A DNA stretch of 64,000 bases from Phycisphaeraceae bacterium (GTDB taxonomy: Bacteria > Planctomycetota > Phycisphaerae > Phycisphaerales > SM1A02), in the NCBI GenBank assembly GCA_015709595.1, contig CP054178.1:434001-498000 (forward strand). The letters are read 5' to 3'. Below the pieces are notes generated by a model. The model had not been told where the DNA came from, made no database searches, and saw only the letters and a list, made by a program, of their open reading frames with translations. Positions 1 through 8,765 of this stretch are shown here, in pieces (position 1 is the stretch's first letter; each line of letters opens with the position of its first letter). The position numbers were made by a program, and so were the translations under genes.

Positions 1-2
1 CC

Positions 3-1793
3 CCCGTGCTGGCGGCGATCGGCCCGCTGGCCTTGGCGATCGTCGCGTGGCGACTCACCTCGGGCACGGTGCAGTCCGGCTTCGGGGCGGCGCTGGCGTC
101 GGGCCTGCGGGGCGTCGCCATCCTGCTGTTCGGCACCGAGGTGCTTCGCATTCTCTGCCGCCCCGACGGCGTGGGCGACGCCCACCTGGGGTGGCGCGCC
201 GATTCGCTGCGGCTGGTGCGCCACCACCTGCGCTGGCTGGTGCTGATCGCCATGCCGGCGGCGTTCGTCATCGGCGTGGCCGACGCCGCCGAGGAGCGCG
301 CCCGCGAACCGCTGGAGGCGCTCTCCCGCCTGGCGTTCGCCCTGGCGCTGCTGGGCGGCGCGGTCTTCGCGCATCGTGTGTTCCACCCGGACCGGGGCGT
401 GCTGCGCGACGTCATCGCCCGCTACCGGGGCGGGTGGATCGACCGGCTCCAGACCCTGTGGTTCTGGGGGCTGGTGCTGGCGCCCGCCGCCCTGGCCGCG
501 GCGTCGCTGGTGGGCTGGCACTACACCGCGCTGCAGCTCGAGAGCCGGCTTCTCTCCTCCGCCATTCTGGTGCTCACGATCGTCACCGCCCACGCCATGT
601 TCATGCGCTGGCTCACGCTCACGCAGCGGCGCATCGCCATCGAGCAGTGGCGCAGGAAGCGGGCCGCCATGGCCGAGCAGGCGGCGGCGCCATCCGCGGA
701 AACCGGCGAAATCGCCTCCGCCGCCCCACAGGAGGAAGGCATCGACGTGGCGGCGGTCAGCGAGCAGTCCAAGCGGCTGCTGGGCGTGGCGGCGGTCTTC
801 GCCCTGGTCATCGGACTGGCGTGGGTCTGGGCCGAGGTCATGCCCGCCTTCCGCATCCTCGACACGATCGTGATCTGGCACGATTCGCGCACCGTCACCG
901 ACGCCGACGGCATCTCATCCATCATCGCGGCGGACATCACGCTCACGCACCTGGCCATCGCGCTGATCATCTTCATCGTCACCTACGCGGTAAGCCGCAA
1001 CATCCCCGGCCTGCTGGAGATCACCATCCTCCAGCGACTGCCGCTCACGCCCAGCGCGCGCTACGCGGTCACCACCCTGGTGCGCTACGTCATCGTCATC
1101 GTGGGCGTGGTGCTGGGGTTCAACGCCGTGGGCATCGGCTGGTCCAAGGTGCAGTGGCTGGCGGCGGCCATCACCTTCGGACTGGGCTTCGGACTTCAGG
1201 AGATCTTCGCCAACTTCGTCTCGGGCATCATCATCCTGTTCGAGCGCCCCATCCGCGTGGGCGACGTGGTCACCGTGGGCGACGTGTCGGGCGTGGTGTC
1301 CAAGATCCGCATGCGGGCCACCACCATCACCGACTGGGACCGCAAGGAGCTCATCATCCCCAACAAGGAGTTCGTCACGGGCCGGGTGATGAACTGGACG
1401 CTCTCCGACTCGACGCTGCGCGTGCGCATCACCGTCGGCATCGCCTACGGCTCGGACACCGAGAAGGCCAAGCAGGTGCTGCTGGACATGGCGGCGAGGA
1501 ACCCGCTGGTGCTGCGCGACCCCCCGCCGCGGGCGCTCTTCATCGGCTTCGGCGCCAGTTCACTGGATTTCGAACTGCGCTGCTTCGTGGCCAGCGTGGA
1601 CCACAACATGCAGGTGCGCGATGAACTGAACATGGCCATCGACCGCGCCTTCCGCGAGCAGGGCGTCGAAATCGCCTTCCCGCAGCAGGACATTCACATC
1701 CGGTCGGTGGATGCGCCGATTCCGCTGCAGCGCGTCGGGCGCGATCAGTCCGATCAGGAGCCGCCGTCGGTCGAACCACCCCGCGAAGCGTGA
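3..1793 (+). CDS. MscS-family mechanosensitive channel (5' end outside window)
   Basis: Membrane channel that opens under hypo-osmotic tension to release solutes. About 597 codons are visible and the frame stays open to the left edge, so the GTG at 6 is probably not the true start. The N-terminal two thirds holds many hydrophobic segments. The MscS core follows: pore helix with GLGFGLQEIFANF, then RPIRVGDVV and ITDWDRKELIIPN of the beta domain, then the alpha/beta C-terminal domain. Escherichia coli MscS has 286 residues, so this is one of the larger MscK/YbdG-like forms with extra membrane helices. The family call is firm. The subfamily and any gating ligand are not known. It is followed within 10 bases by a convergent small lipoprotein gene. 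Confidence 0.93.
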   Translation, partial: PVLAAIGPLALAIVAWRLTSGTVQSGFGAALASGLRGVAILLFGTEVLRILCRPDGVGDAHLGWRADSLRLVRHHLRWLVLIAMPAAFVIGVADAAEERAREPLEALSRLAFALALLGGAVFAHRVFHPDRGVLRDVIARYRGGWIDRLQTLWFWGLVLAPAALAAASLVGWHYTALQLESRLLSSAILVLTIVTAHAMFMRWLTLTQRRIAIEQWRRKRAAMAEQAAAPSAETGEIASAAPQEEGIDVAAVSEQSKRLLGVAAVFALVIGLAWVWAEVMPAFRILDTIVIWHDSRTVTDADGISSIIAADITLTHLAIALIIFIVTYAVSRNIPGLLEITILQRLPLTPSARYAVTTLVRYVIVIVGVVLGFNAVGIGWSKVQWLAAAITFGLGFGLQEIFANFVSGIIILFERPIRVGDVVTVGDVSGVVSKIRMRATTITDWDRKELIIPNKEFVTGRVMNWTLSDSTLRVRITVGIAYGSDTEKAKQVLLDMAARNPLVLRDPPPRALFIGFGASSLDFELRCFVASVDHNMQVRDELNMAIDRAFREQGVEIAFPQQDIHIRSVDAPIPLQRVGRDQSDQEPPSVEPPREA

Positions 1794-1801
1794 CGCGGCG
1801 A

Positions 1802-2044
1802 TCAGTACCCGCAGTGCGGCGCGCGACGCGGCAGGTGGACCGGCGGCCCGCCATGATGGCGGCCATGGCGCGTGGAATGCACGTGCCGCACGTGATGCAC
1901 GACCACGGGGTCGCAATGGTCGTCGTAGTACGCCGGGCCGTACGAGGCGTATGACACGCGCGAGTACACGTGAGAGCCGCGATGGCAGCCGGCGAGGATG
2001 ACGAGCAGCACGCCGAGCGAAGCGAGGATGAGGGTCTGGCGCAT
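1802..2044 (-). CDS. Small histidine-rich lipoprotein
   Basis: Predicted 80-residue lipoprotein. The ATG at 2044 was chosen over upstream in-frame codons because it begins a clean signal peptide ending in the lipobox LAGC (Cys20) and has a GGGAG-type ribosome site just upstream. The mature part has about 61 residues, 12 of them His, in clusters such as VVHHVRHVH and RHGRHHGG, plus several Tyr. Such composition could bind metal ions at the cell envelope, but no named family is recognised and this is inference. It is convergent with the MscS gene, with eight bases between the two stop codons. Confidence 0.65.
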   Translation of the reverse strand: MRQTLILASLGVLLVILAGCHRGSHVYSRVSYASYGPAYYDDHCDPVVVHHVRHVHSTRHGRHHGGPPVHLPRRAPHCGY

Positions 2045-2177
2045 GGCGGACTCCCGTGCAGTGTGTTCACGGGAAGGACACACTGGCCTCCTGATGCATT
2101 CCCACTGACGCCCACACACCCGAGCCGCCCCGCGACCGCACGTGCGCCTTCTGACTCGCCTGAACAACACCCAACAA

Positions 2178-2780
2178 TCAGGCCCTGTCCGGACGTGACC
2201 AGCCGATCGGATTCACTATGGCAATCCATGCAAACACGAGCACAAACACCGCGTTGCGCATGAGCGTCCCGCCGGCCCCGTCGCGCCTACCAGAACCGCC
2301 ACCAGCGCGCCAGAAGTGCCACCAGCGCGCGTCGGCTTGCCCTCGGGCGAGGGGAGCACCACCGCCACGCGGGTTTCGCGGGGCGACTTCGCGCACGATC
2401 CTGACGCCGCGCTCGTTGCCCCGCAGCATCATGCCAAGATCGCGCCGGGGGTTGATGACGCGGCCTTCCTGCGGATCAAAAACGGTCAGGCCACCCTGGA
2501 TGCACGCCCGCTGCAGCACCGCGGCGAGCCGGTCGAAGATGCGCTGGGCCTCCCGACCGGAGTCGTGGTACGGGATATTGATCGCGAGAAAACCGGTTTC
2601 GCGATTGGCCGCACCGAACGCATCGACCACCGCCTCGATCTCGGCGAACCAGCGATCCATCGCGGGATCCTCGTCAAGATCGAGCGGTGTCAGCGTCTCC
2701 TCCGCCTCGATGAGTTCCTCGATCACCTGCTCCGGATCGCGGCCGGGCGGCGTTCTGTAGACATACAGGTCGTAACTCAT
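2178..2780 (-). CDS. Hypothetical protein with MSYDLY N-terminus
   Basis: A 200-residue reading frame of unknown function. The first 130 residues look like a soluble, acidic alpha/beta domain starting MSYDLYVYR, a start seen in uncharacterised bacterial proteins. A low-complexity GGGSGRRDGAGG stretch follows. The last 25 residues are a hydrophobic segment, FVLVFAWIAIVNPIGW, that could be a tail anchor. The ATG at 2780 is the first start in frame and no strong ribosome site precedes it. It sits upstream of the small lipoprotein gene on the same strand, about 130 bases away. The tail could be a separate small ORF, or the result of a frameshift. Confidence 0.6.
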   Translation of the reverse strand: MSYDLYVYRTPPGRDPEQVIEELIEAEETLTPLDLDEDPAMDRWFAEIEAVVDAFGAANRETGFLAINIPYHDSGREAQRIFDRLAAVLQRACIQGGLTVFDPQEGRVINPRRDLGMMLRGNERGVRIVREVAPRNPRGGGAPLARGQADARWWHFWRAGGGSGRRDGAGGTLMRNAVFVLVFAWIAIVNPIGWSRPDRA

Positions 2781-3116
2781 TTCAGGCGTCCCCGCTTGGT
2801 GATTCGGTCAATCGCTCTCGCGTGCATCCTACCGCGCGCGGCCTCGACCCGGGGCGTTGCCCCGGGCTCTGATTGGGTCTGCCCTTCGGGCTTGCCAGCG
2901 GCGGAGTCGCGGGGCCGCCCCCTCTCCCGGCGGGAGGGGGTGGGGAGAGTGCGATCGTGGGGAGCCGGGTGGAATGACGCCTTGAGAATCCCACCGTTGC
3001 GGCGAGGTAGCGGCGGGTGGGACGCGGTGGGGTTCTCGGAGTCATTCCACCGCACGATCCCGTTGGAGTCTGAAGCGTGTGTTGATCTCACAGGAGTCGC
3101 TTGGTATTCTGTGGAT
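2781..3116. other. Intergenic region filled with palindromic repeats
   Basis: This 336-base spacer between divergent genes holds no supportable coding region. It contains a CCCCCTC/GAGGGGG palindrome near 2927-2950 and a long imperfect inverted repeat at 2968-3050, both related to repeats elsewhere in the window. An AGGAG at 3092-3096 lies about 20 bases before the ATG at 3117. Confidence 0.7.
2968..3050. repeat. Imperfect inverted repeat, family B copy 1
   Basis: The left arm at 2968-2995 begins GGTGGAATGAC and ends GAATCCCACC. The right arm at 3025-3050 begins GGTGGGGTTC and ends GTCATTCCACC. The arms are about 26 bases long with a few mismatches, around a GC-rich centre of 29 bases. The same arms occur at 33481-33557 and one arm occurs near 6690-6710, so this is a dispersed element. 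Confidence 0.75.
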
Positions 3117-3707
3117 ATGCCGCTTGGGATTGACATTATCGCGTGTCCGAACGAACCCGATACCGCCGGGAACTGCGCCACGTACCGCCATCCGCGCCGG
3201 TATCGACTCGATGACATCAATCCGTGCTCACCAGAGGTCGGGGTGTTTGTGCAGCGGGTCACGGTCTGTGCGACATGCACGACATGCCCGGGCGATCTGC
3301 CGGATGACGATTGTTTCGTGTACTACGAGGAAGTACCGGTGGCTCCGCAATCAACCCCGTGGGCGCCGATCACATCAGAATGCGATTTCTTCCACTGGGC
3401 GTCGCCGGGATGTGGCGATGGCACGAAAGGCGAGTTGCTTGTCACGGCAGACGTTCGGTACTTCTGTATGACAGACTTTTCGGATGGCGTGAACCCGTTC
3501 AACGGCGCACGGTCGGGCGTGATTCCCGTCAGTTCACTTCCCTGTCATTGCATCACCAGTTGGGATACGGGTGGTTTTCGATACCGACTCTACTCACAGC
3601 CGCCGGATTGGTGGGACAACCACCGAGCAAAGACGAGCCGCACCGCAATTGTCAAGTGGGATTGCTGCGAAGGGACTTCGCCGACTGATGTGGAGTACAT
3701 CCCCTGA
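3117..3707 (+). CDS. Cysteine-rich hypothetical protein
   Basis: A 196-residue protein with no recognised family. It has about 15 Cys, spread over its length in groups such as CATCTTC, PCHC and DCC. It also has many Asp, Pro and aromatic residues. Such a pattern suggests either disulphides outside the cytoplasm or metal binding, but no signal peptide is visible. The ATG at 3117 was chosen. A GTG at 3111 is also in frame and is better spaced from the AGGAG at 3092-3096. A secreted-protein gene on the same strand follows after 42 bases, and the two may be cotranscribed. Base composition is a little less GC-rich than in neighbouring genes. Confidence 0.6.
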   Translation: MPLGIDIIACPNEPDTAGNCATYRHPRRYRLDDINPCSPEVGVFVQRVTVCATCTTCPGDLPDDDCFVYYEEVPVAPQSTPWAPITSECDFFHWASPGCGDGTKGELLVTADVRYFCMTDFSDGVNPFNGARSGVIPVSSLPCHCITSWDTGGFRYRLYSQPPDWWDNHRAKTSRTAIVKWDCCEGTSPTDVEYIP

Positions 3708-3749
3708 TTGAGCGACGACGTGAAGTGAGATTCTGTACGGAGGTTGATC

Positions 3750-4487
3750 ATGGTTCACACATCACCCTGGCGAAGTGCGCCCTTGTCGATCGTGTTGGTG
3801 GCGCTGTCGCTGACCCTGACGGGCGGCAGACTTCAGGAGAATCAGACGAACGCGCGCGACATGCCTCTGAAGTGGACCGAGTACTCCGACATCGCCACGC
3901 TTATCGAACGGCTTCCCGCGTGGGGCGATCGTGATTTCACCGCCGAGGAATGGCAGCGGTATCTCGTGCTCGCCGATGCCCTGCAAGCTCTCGACGACGA
4001 GTCCATGGAGCGGATTTTGCTGATCTATCTCGATCGCGCATGGCAGACGCACAAGAGAAGGTGCCAGACTGAGGCCTATACGCAGCCAATGATCCTCATG
4101 CGGTTGATGTTCAGCACTTCCGCGGAGTTGTTCGATGGACAGGGCCAGGACGGTGTGCGCGGCTCACTTCAGGGACGGGGGGTCAGCATCATGGGCTCGG
4201 GTATGTGGTACAAACCGTTTGATGCCGGTGTGGATCGCATGAAGGTCGCGGTGACCTACCCAGTCGTGTTGGATGAGCATGGACCCCGGCTGATCGGCGC
4301 AGTTCAGTCGGGGTTCCCAGGGAGCACGCCCTCCCGCCCGGAATACCAGATGCATCTGGAGCATCGTGCTTTCCGCGAGTTGTACCAGCATCGTGATCTC
4401 GCACCGTTTGTCAAGGATCGGCGGACATGGCGACAACTTGTCGCGATCGGTGCGGATGAGCCGGTGAACGGAGCGGGCCAGCACTAG
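3750..4487 (+). CDS. Secreted hypothetical protein
   Basis: A 245-residue protein of unknown function. The ATG at 3750 is preceded at ideal spacing by ACGGAGG (3737-3743), so it is preferred to the TTG six bases upstream. The N-terminus (SAPLSIVLVALSLTLTGG) looks like a signal peptide without a lipobox Cys, so export to the periplasm is likely. The rest is mostly soluble, with helical segments around LADALQALDDESMERILLIYLD. No enzyme motif is recognised. It lies just after the Cys-rich gene and converges on rny. Confidence 0.65.
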   Translation: MVHTSPWRSAPLSIVLVALSLTLTGGRLQENQTNARDMPLKWTEYSDIATLIERLPAWGDRDFTAEEWQRYLVLADALQALDDESMERILLIYLDRAWQTHKRRCQTEAYTQPMILMRLMFSTSAELFDGQGQDGVRGSLQGRGVSIMGSGMWYKPFDAGVDRMKVAVTYPVVLDEHGPRLIGAVQSGFPGSTPSRPEYQMHLEHRAFRELYQHRDLAPFVKDRRTWRQLVAIGADEPVNGAGQH

Positions 4488-4497
4488 GCCCGCGCTC
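4474..4497. terminator. Weak hairpin between convergent genes
   Basis: CGGGCC at 4474-4479 pairs with GGCCCG at 4487-4492, and GAG/CTC outside can extend the stem with a bulge. The hairpin covers the TAG stop of the secreted-protein gene and lies 40 bases from the rny stop. No U-run follows, so termination is uncertain. Confidence 0.35.
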
Positions 4498-4535
4498 GAT
4501 CATTTCCGCGTCTTACATCGTGCTGCTCAAGTCGC

Positions 4536-6122
4536 TCACCGCGCCACCGCCTCCGCCCGCACCTCGCGCAGCACCGTCACCTTGATCTCGCCGGGGAAGG
4601 TCATCTGCTCCTCCACCGCCTTGGCGATGTTGCGTGAAATCGTGAAGGCGTCCTCATCGGTGGCGCGCTTGGCATCCACGATCACGCGCACCTCGCGCCC
4701 GGCCTGGATGGCGTGGGCCTCGGTCACGTGCGGCTGCTCGCGGGCGATGCCCTCCAGCTGCTCCAGACGCTTGATGTACATCTCCATGCTCTCGCGGCGG
4801 GCCCCCGGACGGGCGCCGGAGATGGCGTCGGCCGCCATGACGATGGGCGTGTAGGGCGTGGTGGACTCGATGTCGCCGTGGTGCCCGCCGATGGCGTTGA
4901 GCACGGCTTCGGACTTCTCGCCGTACTTGCGGGCGAACTCCATGCCGATGGCGGGGTGGCCGCCCTCCATCTCGTGGTCCATGGCCTTGCCGATGTCGTG
5001 CAGGAAGCCGCAGCGGCGGGCGATGCGCCCGTTGAGGCCCAGTTGATCGGCGATCATCTGGCTGATGAAGGCGACCTCGATGGAGTGGCGCAGCACGTTC
5101 TGGCCGTAACTGGTGCGGAAGTGCAGCTTGCCCATGGCCTCGACGATCTTGGGGTGCAGCCCGCGCACGTCGGCCTCGATGATGGCCTCGTTGCCGATCT
5201 TGTTGATGCGCTCGGTCATCTCGGCGCGGACCTTCTCGACCATCTCCTCGATGCGGGAGGGATGCACGCGCCCGTCGGCGACGAGTTTCTGAAGGGTTTC
5301 GGCGGCGATGGCCCGGCGGATCGGGTCGAAGCAGGAAACGGCGATGACGCCCGGCGTGTCGTCGACGAGAATGTCCACGCCGGTGGCCTTCTCCAGGGCG
5401 CGGATGTTGCGGCCCTCGCGCCCGATGATGCGGCCCTTCATCTCGTCCGTCGGCACCTTCACGGATCGCACGGTGGAGTCGGCCACGTGCTCCGCGGCGA
5501 AGCGCTGGATGGCCATGAGCGTGATCTCGCGGCTGCGGTCGCGGGCGTCGGCTTCGGCCTTTTCGAGAATCTCCTGCGTGAGCCGGTTGGCCTCGTGCTC
5601 GGCGTCGCGTCGGACTTCCTCCATGTACAGGTCGTGGGCCTGCTTTTCGGTAAGACCGGAGACCTGCTGCAGCCGGGCCTTGAGCGAGGTCCGCAGGTCG
5701 GCGACCTCGGCGCGGGTGCGCTCCAGCTCCGTCTCGTGCTCGCGCAGGGCGGTTTCGCGGTCGTCCAGGCGCTTCTCGCGCTCCGCCACGAGGGAGAGCT
5801 TGCTGTCGAGCGTGTCGAGCCGCTTGGCCAGCTTGGATTGCTCGTCCCTGATCTCGGCTCGGTCCCTGGCCAGGGCGGCTTCAAGTTCGCTTCGACGCTG
5901 CTGGGCTTTCTTCTCGGCCTCGAGTTCGATGCGCTGACGGGCGGCTTCGCCATCGGCCTCGGCGCGGCGGATGATCTCGCCCGATTCGCGCCGGGCGGCG
6001 GCCAGGGTGCGGCCCGTGATGAGGATCAGGCCCAGGACGCCCAACACCAGGCCGACGACCACGCCGAGGGCGGCCATGGGCCAGGGGTCGAGGAAGGCGA
6101 GAAGGATGGGTGACAGGTCCAC
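4536..6122 (-). CDS. rny: Ribonuclease Y
   Basis: Membrane-anchored endoribonuclease that starts mRNA decay. The 528 residues match family length. A transmembrane helix lies at about residues 17-37, and a long charged coiled coil spans roughly 40-205. The KH RNA-binding domain contains GRIIGREGRNIR near 230. The HD phosphohydrolase domain has the metal motif FLHDIGKA with His375-Asp376. The GTG at 6122 is the start, with CGGGAG about ten bases upstream. The gene stands alone, convergent with the secreted-protein gene and divergent from the ABC permease gene. It is one of several RNA and translation genes in the window. Confidence 0.96.
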   Translation of the reverse strand: MDLSPILLAFLDPWPMAALGVVVGLVLGVLGLILITGRTLAAARRESGEIIRRAEADGEAARQRIELEAEKKAQQRRSELEAALARDRAEIRDEQSKLAKRLDTLDSKLSLVAEREKRLDDRETALREHETELERTRAEVADLRTSLKARLQQVSGLTEKQAHDLYMEEVRRDAEHEANRLTQEILEKAEADARDRSREITLMAIQRFAAEHVADSTVRSVKVPTDEMKGRIIGREGRNIRALEKATGVDILVDDTPGVIAVSCFDPIRRAIAAETLQKLVADGRVHPSRIEEMVEKVRAEMTERINKIGNEAIIEADVRGLHPKIVEAMGKLHFRTSYGQNVLRHSIEVAFISQMIADQLGLNGRIARRCGFLHDIGKAMDHEMEGGHPAIGMEFARKYGEKSEAVLNAIGGHHGDIESTTPYTPIVMAADAISGARPGARRESMEMYIKRLEQLEGIAREQPHVTEAHAIQAGREVRVIVDAKRATDEDAFTISRNIAKAVEEQMTFPGEIKVTVLREVRAEAVAR

Positions 6123-6669
6123 GGCAGCAACTCCCGCAAGGGCCGGCCCGTGGCGATGCGAGGCGCTGCGGCGACGCCACAGCGGATCGGATCACCCGAT
6201 CGCCTGCGCCACCCCGCCGACGTTGATGCCGAACTGATCAGATGCTGCCTGCCGACACTCCAAATCAACGGAGCTTCACCACCCCCCGCCACTCGCGCAG
6301 CCCCCGGAGCCAGCCCCGTCGTTTCCCCTTTCCGCCCCCCGACCCCACCCCCGGCTGATGGTCTGGCGCTTCGAACTCAACCTTGCTGTCGCCTGCAACA
6401 CGAAAACCCGATCATTCGCATCAATCTATGTTCGCGGGTGAAAGGCGGTGTTCGCCTTGCCCACGAACCGGCTGGGCGCCGCGCACGCGCGGGCTGGCCG
6501 TGAGAACCGGCTGACGAGCGGCCGCGCCGCCCGGCAGGCCGGGGAATCGTTCACCCCCCATTTCAGACCTCGCAGGGGGTTCAGTCAAGATGGCGACGGG
6601 GGAATGTTGGGGTGATGTGACAGCGGACGGGCGGGGATGGGGGGGACGGCGCTCCAAGCGGTCTTCGTG

Positions 6670-6694
6670 CGCCACGGCTCTGTGAGCCGTGGCG
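6670..6694. repeat. Perfect palindrome, family A
   Basis: CGCCACGGCT and AGCCGTGGCG form a perfect 10-bp stem around the loop CTGTG. The same core (CCACGGCT...AGCCGTG) forms a tandem array at 33110-33264 and recurs at 33408-33436. It is immediately followed by a half copy of family B. Confidence 0.8.
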
Positions 6695-6772
6695 GCGTTC
6701 GGGGACTCAACCCCGGCCGGGATTCGGATGTGTTCCTGCCGGCGTCTGGTGGCTCATCCCTCGCCCCTCGAA

Positions 6773-6810
6773 CCCTCACCCCGGCCCTCTCCTCCAGAGG
6801 GAGAGGGGGA
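6773..6810. repeat. CCCTCACC...CCCTCTCC palindrome, family D
   Basis: A CCCTCACC lead is followed by CCCTCTCC, a short loop and GGAGAGGG. Related copies lie at 2927-2950, 19119-19151 (inside glnS), 50167-50192 (half) and 55511-55548 (inside the GH2 gene, opposite orientation). Confidence 0.7.
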
Positions 6811-6863
6811 CGGGCTGAGGATCGTTGCACGTCGCCCGTGATCGCCGATAGGATGCCCCGCTC

Positions 6864-8714
6864 ATGCCTGCCTTCCTGAACTGGCTTCTGCGGCTGCTGC
6901 CCACCAATCCCATCTGCATGCGCCTGGTGCAGGGCGGCTCGCAGCGGATGCGGCACTTCTACATCCGCGTGGGGTACCTCACGGTGCTGATGGCCGCGCT
7001 CTTCCTGCTGATTCTGGGCGGCAGCTCCGACACCACCTTCACCGCGCTGGCGACCAAGGGGGCGCAGGCGTTCTACATCGTCTCCTACATGCAACTGGGG
7101 CTGATCTGCCTGCTGACGCCGGTGTTCATGGCGGGAGCGATCGCGCAGGAGGCCAACCCCCGCACGTGGGACATCCTGCTGACCACGCCGCTGAACAACC
7201 TGCAGATCGTGCTGGGCAACCTGTTCGGACGGCTGTTCTTCATTCTGGCGCTGCTGTTCTCGACGCTGCCGCTCTTCGTGGCGGTGCAGTTCTTCGGGGG
7301 CGTGCCGGGCGAGTCGATCTTCCTGAGCTACATGATCGCCGCGGCGGCCGCACTGTTCGTGGCGGCGGTGGCGGTGACGCTGAGCGTCACGCGCACGGCG
7401 GGGCGACGGGCGGTGTTCGTGTTCTACATCACCGTGGTGATGTACCTGTTCGTGACCTACGCCATCGACTACCAGTTGCGCCAGCCGCAGGCCACCGGCT
7501 CGGCGACGATGCTGACGACGTGGATCACGCCGCTCAACCCCTTCCTGGTGATCGAGGTGCTGCTGCGCTCGAACACGTACGCGCCGCACAACTTCACGGG
7601 CGTGGAGGCGTCGTGGCTGGCGAAGTTCTGGCTGGGCACGCCGATCGCGGCCTTTGCGTGGCTGTCAATCGGGTCGAGCGTGCTGCTGGTGGCGTTCTCG
7701 ACGATCCGGCTGCGGGTGATCGGTGCGAAACTGGGCGCGGTGCCGTGGTACCGCCGGATGTTCGGTCTGGGGGCGCGGGACTCCACCGAGCGCCCGCCCC
7801 GGCACGTGGGCGCCAACCCCATCGTGTGGCGCGAGGCGGTGGCCCGCGGCGCCACGCTGACGGCGGTGCTGTCGCGCTGGGGCTTCGCCGGGCTGGGACT
7901 GACGGTGGCGCTCATCGCCATCGCCCTGCTGCACACGGGGTCGCTTTCGCCCGACCAGTTCCGCAGCGCGCTGGTGGTGATCGTGGCGGCCGAGATCGTC
8001 ATCATCACGCTGACCGCGCTCAACATGAGCGCGACCGCCGTGAGCAAGGAGCGCGAGGACGGCTCGCTGGACATTCTGCTCACGACGCCCATCCAGCCGG
8101 GGCCGTACCTGTACGGCAAACTGCGCGGGCTGGTGCAGTTTCTGATTCCCATGCTGTGCGTGCCCGTGGGCACGCTGCTGCTGGCGGGCCTGTACGTGCT
8201 CTTCGGCGGGCTGGGCAACGGAGGTGCGGTGAGCGTGCCCACCAACTGGGGTACGGCGAACGCCACGCTGCCCGTGATGCTGCCGGAGGGGGCCATCGCC
8301 ATGCCGCTGGCGCTGGTGCCGTTCATCGCCTTCTGCGTGATGGTGGGTCTGCAGTGGTCGATCCGCAGCAAGGGGACGATCGGCTCGGTCATCGCGGCGG
8401 TGGGCATCGTCATCGCCATCGGCGGTGTGGTGGGGCTGTGCGGCATGTTCGCGGGCAACACGCTGGGACCGCTGGGGCCGATCCTGTCGGCGTTCAACCC
8501 CATCAATCTGGTGATCGGCATCGTCACGCCGCACCTGGGCTTCTCCGATGCGCTGGGCAGCGGGCGAAGCAGCGACATTCTCTCGGCGCGCATCACGCTG
8601 GTGGTGGGCGCGGCGCTGGCGGCGGGCGTGTACGTGCTGGTGGTCTACGCCATGCACACCAATATGAAGCGGACGTTCCACATGACGGTGCGGCGGCTGG
8701 CGGGGCAGAAGTAG
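6864..8714 (+). CDS. ABC-2 type transporter permease
   Basis: A 616-residue polytopic membrane protein with about 12 hydrophobic segments. The N-terminal half carries an ABC-2 permease signature: IAQEANPRTWDILLTTPLNN, in a segment that normally contacts the ATPase. A similar KEREDGSLDILLTTPIQPG in the second half, near residue 395-410, suggests two tandem permease modules fused in one chain. The ATG at 6864 follows an AGGATG. No ATPase gene is adjacent, so the nucleotide-binding partner must be encoded elsewhere. The substrate cannot be inferred. The next gene starts 52 bases downstream and may be cotranscribed. Confidence 0.82.
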   Translation: MPAFLNWLLRLLPTNPICMRLVQGGSQRMRHFYIRVGYLTVLMAALFLLILGGSSDTTFTALATKGAQAFYIVSYMQLGLICLLTPVFMAGAIAQEANPRTWDILLTTPLNNLQIVLGNLFGRLFFILALLFSTLPLFVAVQFFGGVPGESIFLSYMIAAAAALFVAAVAVTLSVTRTAGRRAVFVFYITVVMYLFVTYAIDYQLRQPQATGSATMLTTWITPLNPFLVIEVLLRSNTYAPHNFTGVEASWLAKFWLGTPIAAFAWLSIGSSVLLVAFSTIRLRVIGAKLGAVPWYRRMFGLGARDSTERPPRHVGANPIVWREAVARGATLTAVLSRWGFAGLGLTVALIAIALLHTGSLSPDQFRSALVVIVAAEIVIITLTALNMSATAVSKEREDGSLDILLTTPIQPGPYLYGKLRGLVQFLIPMLCVPVGTLLLAGLYVLFGGLGNGGAVSVPTNWGTANATLPVMLPEGAIAMPLALVPFIAFCVMVGLQWSIRSKGTIGSVIAAVGIVIAIGGVVGLCGMFAGNTLGPLGPILSAFNPINLVIGIVTPHLGFSDALGSGRSSDILSARITLVVGAALAAGVYVLVVYAMHTNMKRTFHMTVRRLAGQK

Positions 8715-8765
8715 ATCCCGTGCATCCACAGGCGGCGAACCGACTCGAATCGGAGCATTGCTGCG

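Larger units (their letters stand above)
6123..6863. other. Long intergenic region with repeat modules, no gene recognised
   Basis: These 741 bases separate divergent rny and the ABC-2 permease gene. No coding region is convincing: the ORFs here are short, Arg/Pro-rich and lack ribosome sites. No tRNA, tmRNA, RNase P or SRP RNA core was recognised. The right third contains a perfect 10-bp stem (6670-6694), a half copy of family B (about 6690-6717) and a CCCTCTCC/GGAGAGGG palindrome (6773-6810). Promoters for both genes must lie here, but none could be assigned with confidence. Confidence 0.6.

Noticed and set aside
4713-6113. 466-codon plus-strand frame opposite rny
   Set aside because: No ribosome site or family features; RNase Y is unmistakable on the other strand.
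6421-6675. 84-codon minus-strand ORF
   Set aside because: No ribosome site, Arg/Pro-rich composition and overlap with a palindrome suggest chance coding.
6123-6863. tmRNA, RNase P RNA or SRP RNA in the long spacer
   Set aside because: None of the conserved cores was recognised and the right end is made of dispersed repeats.
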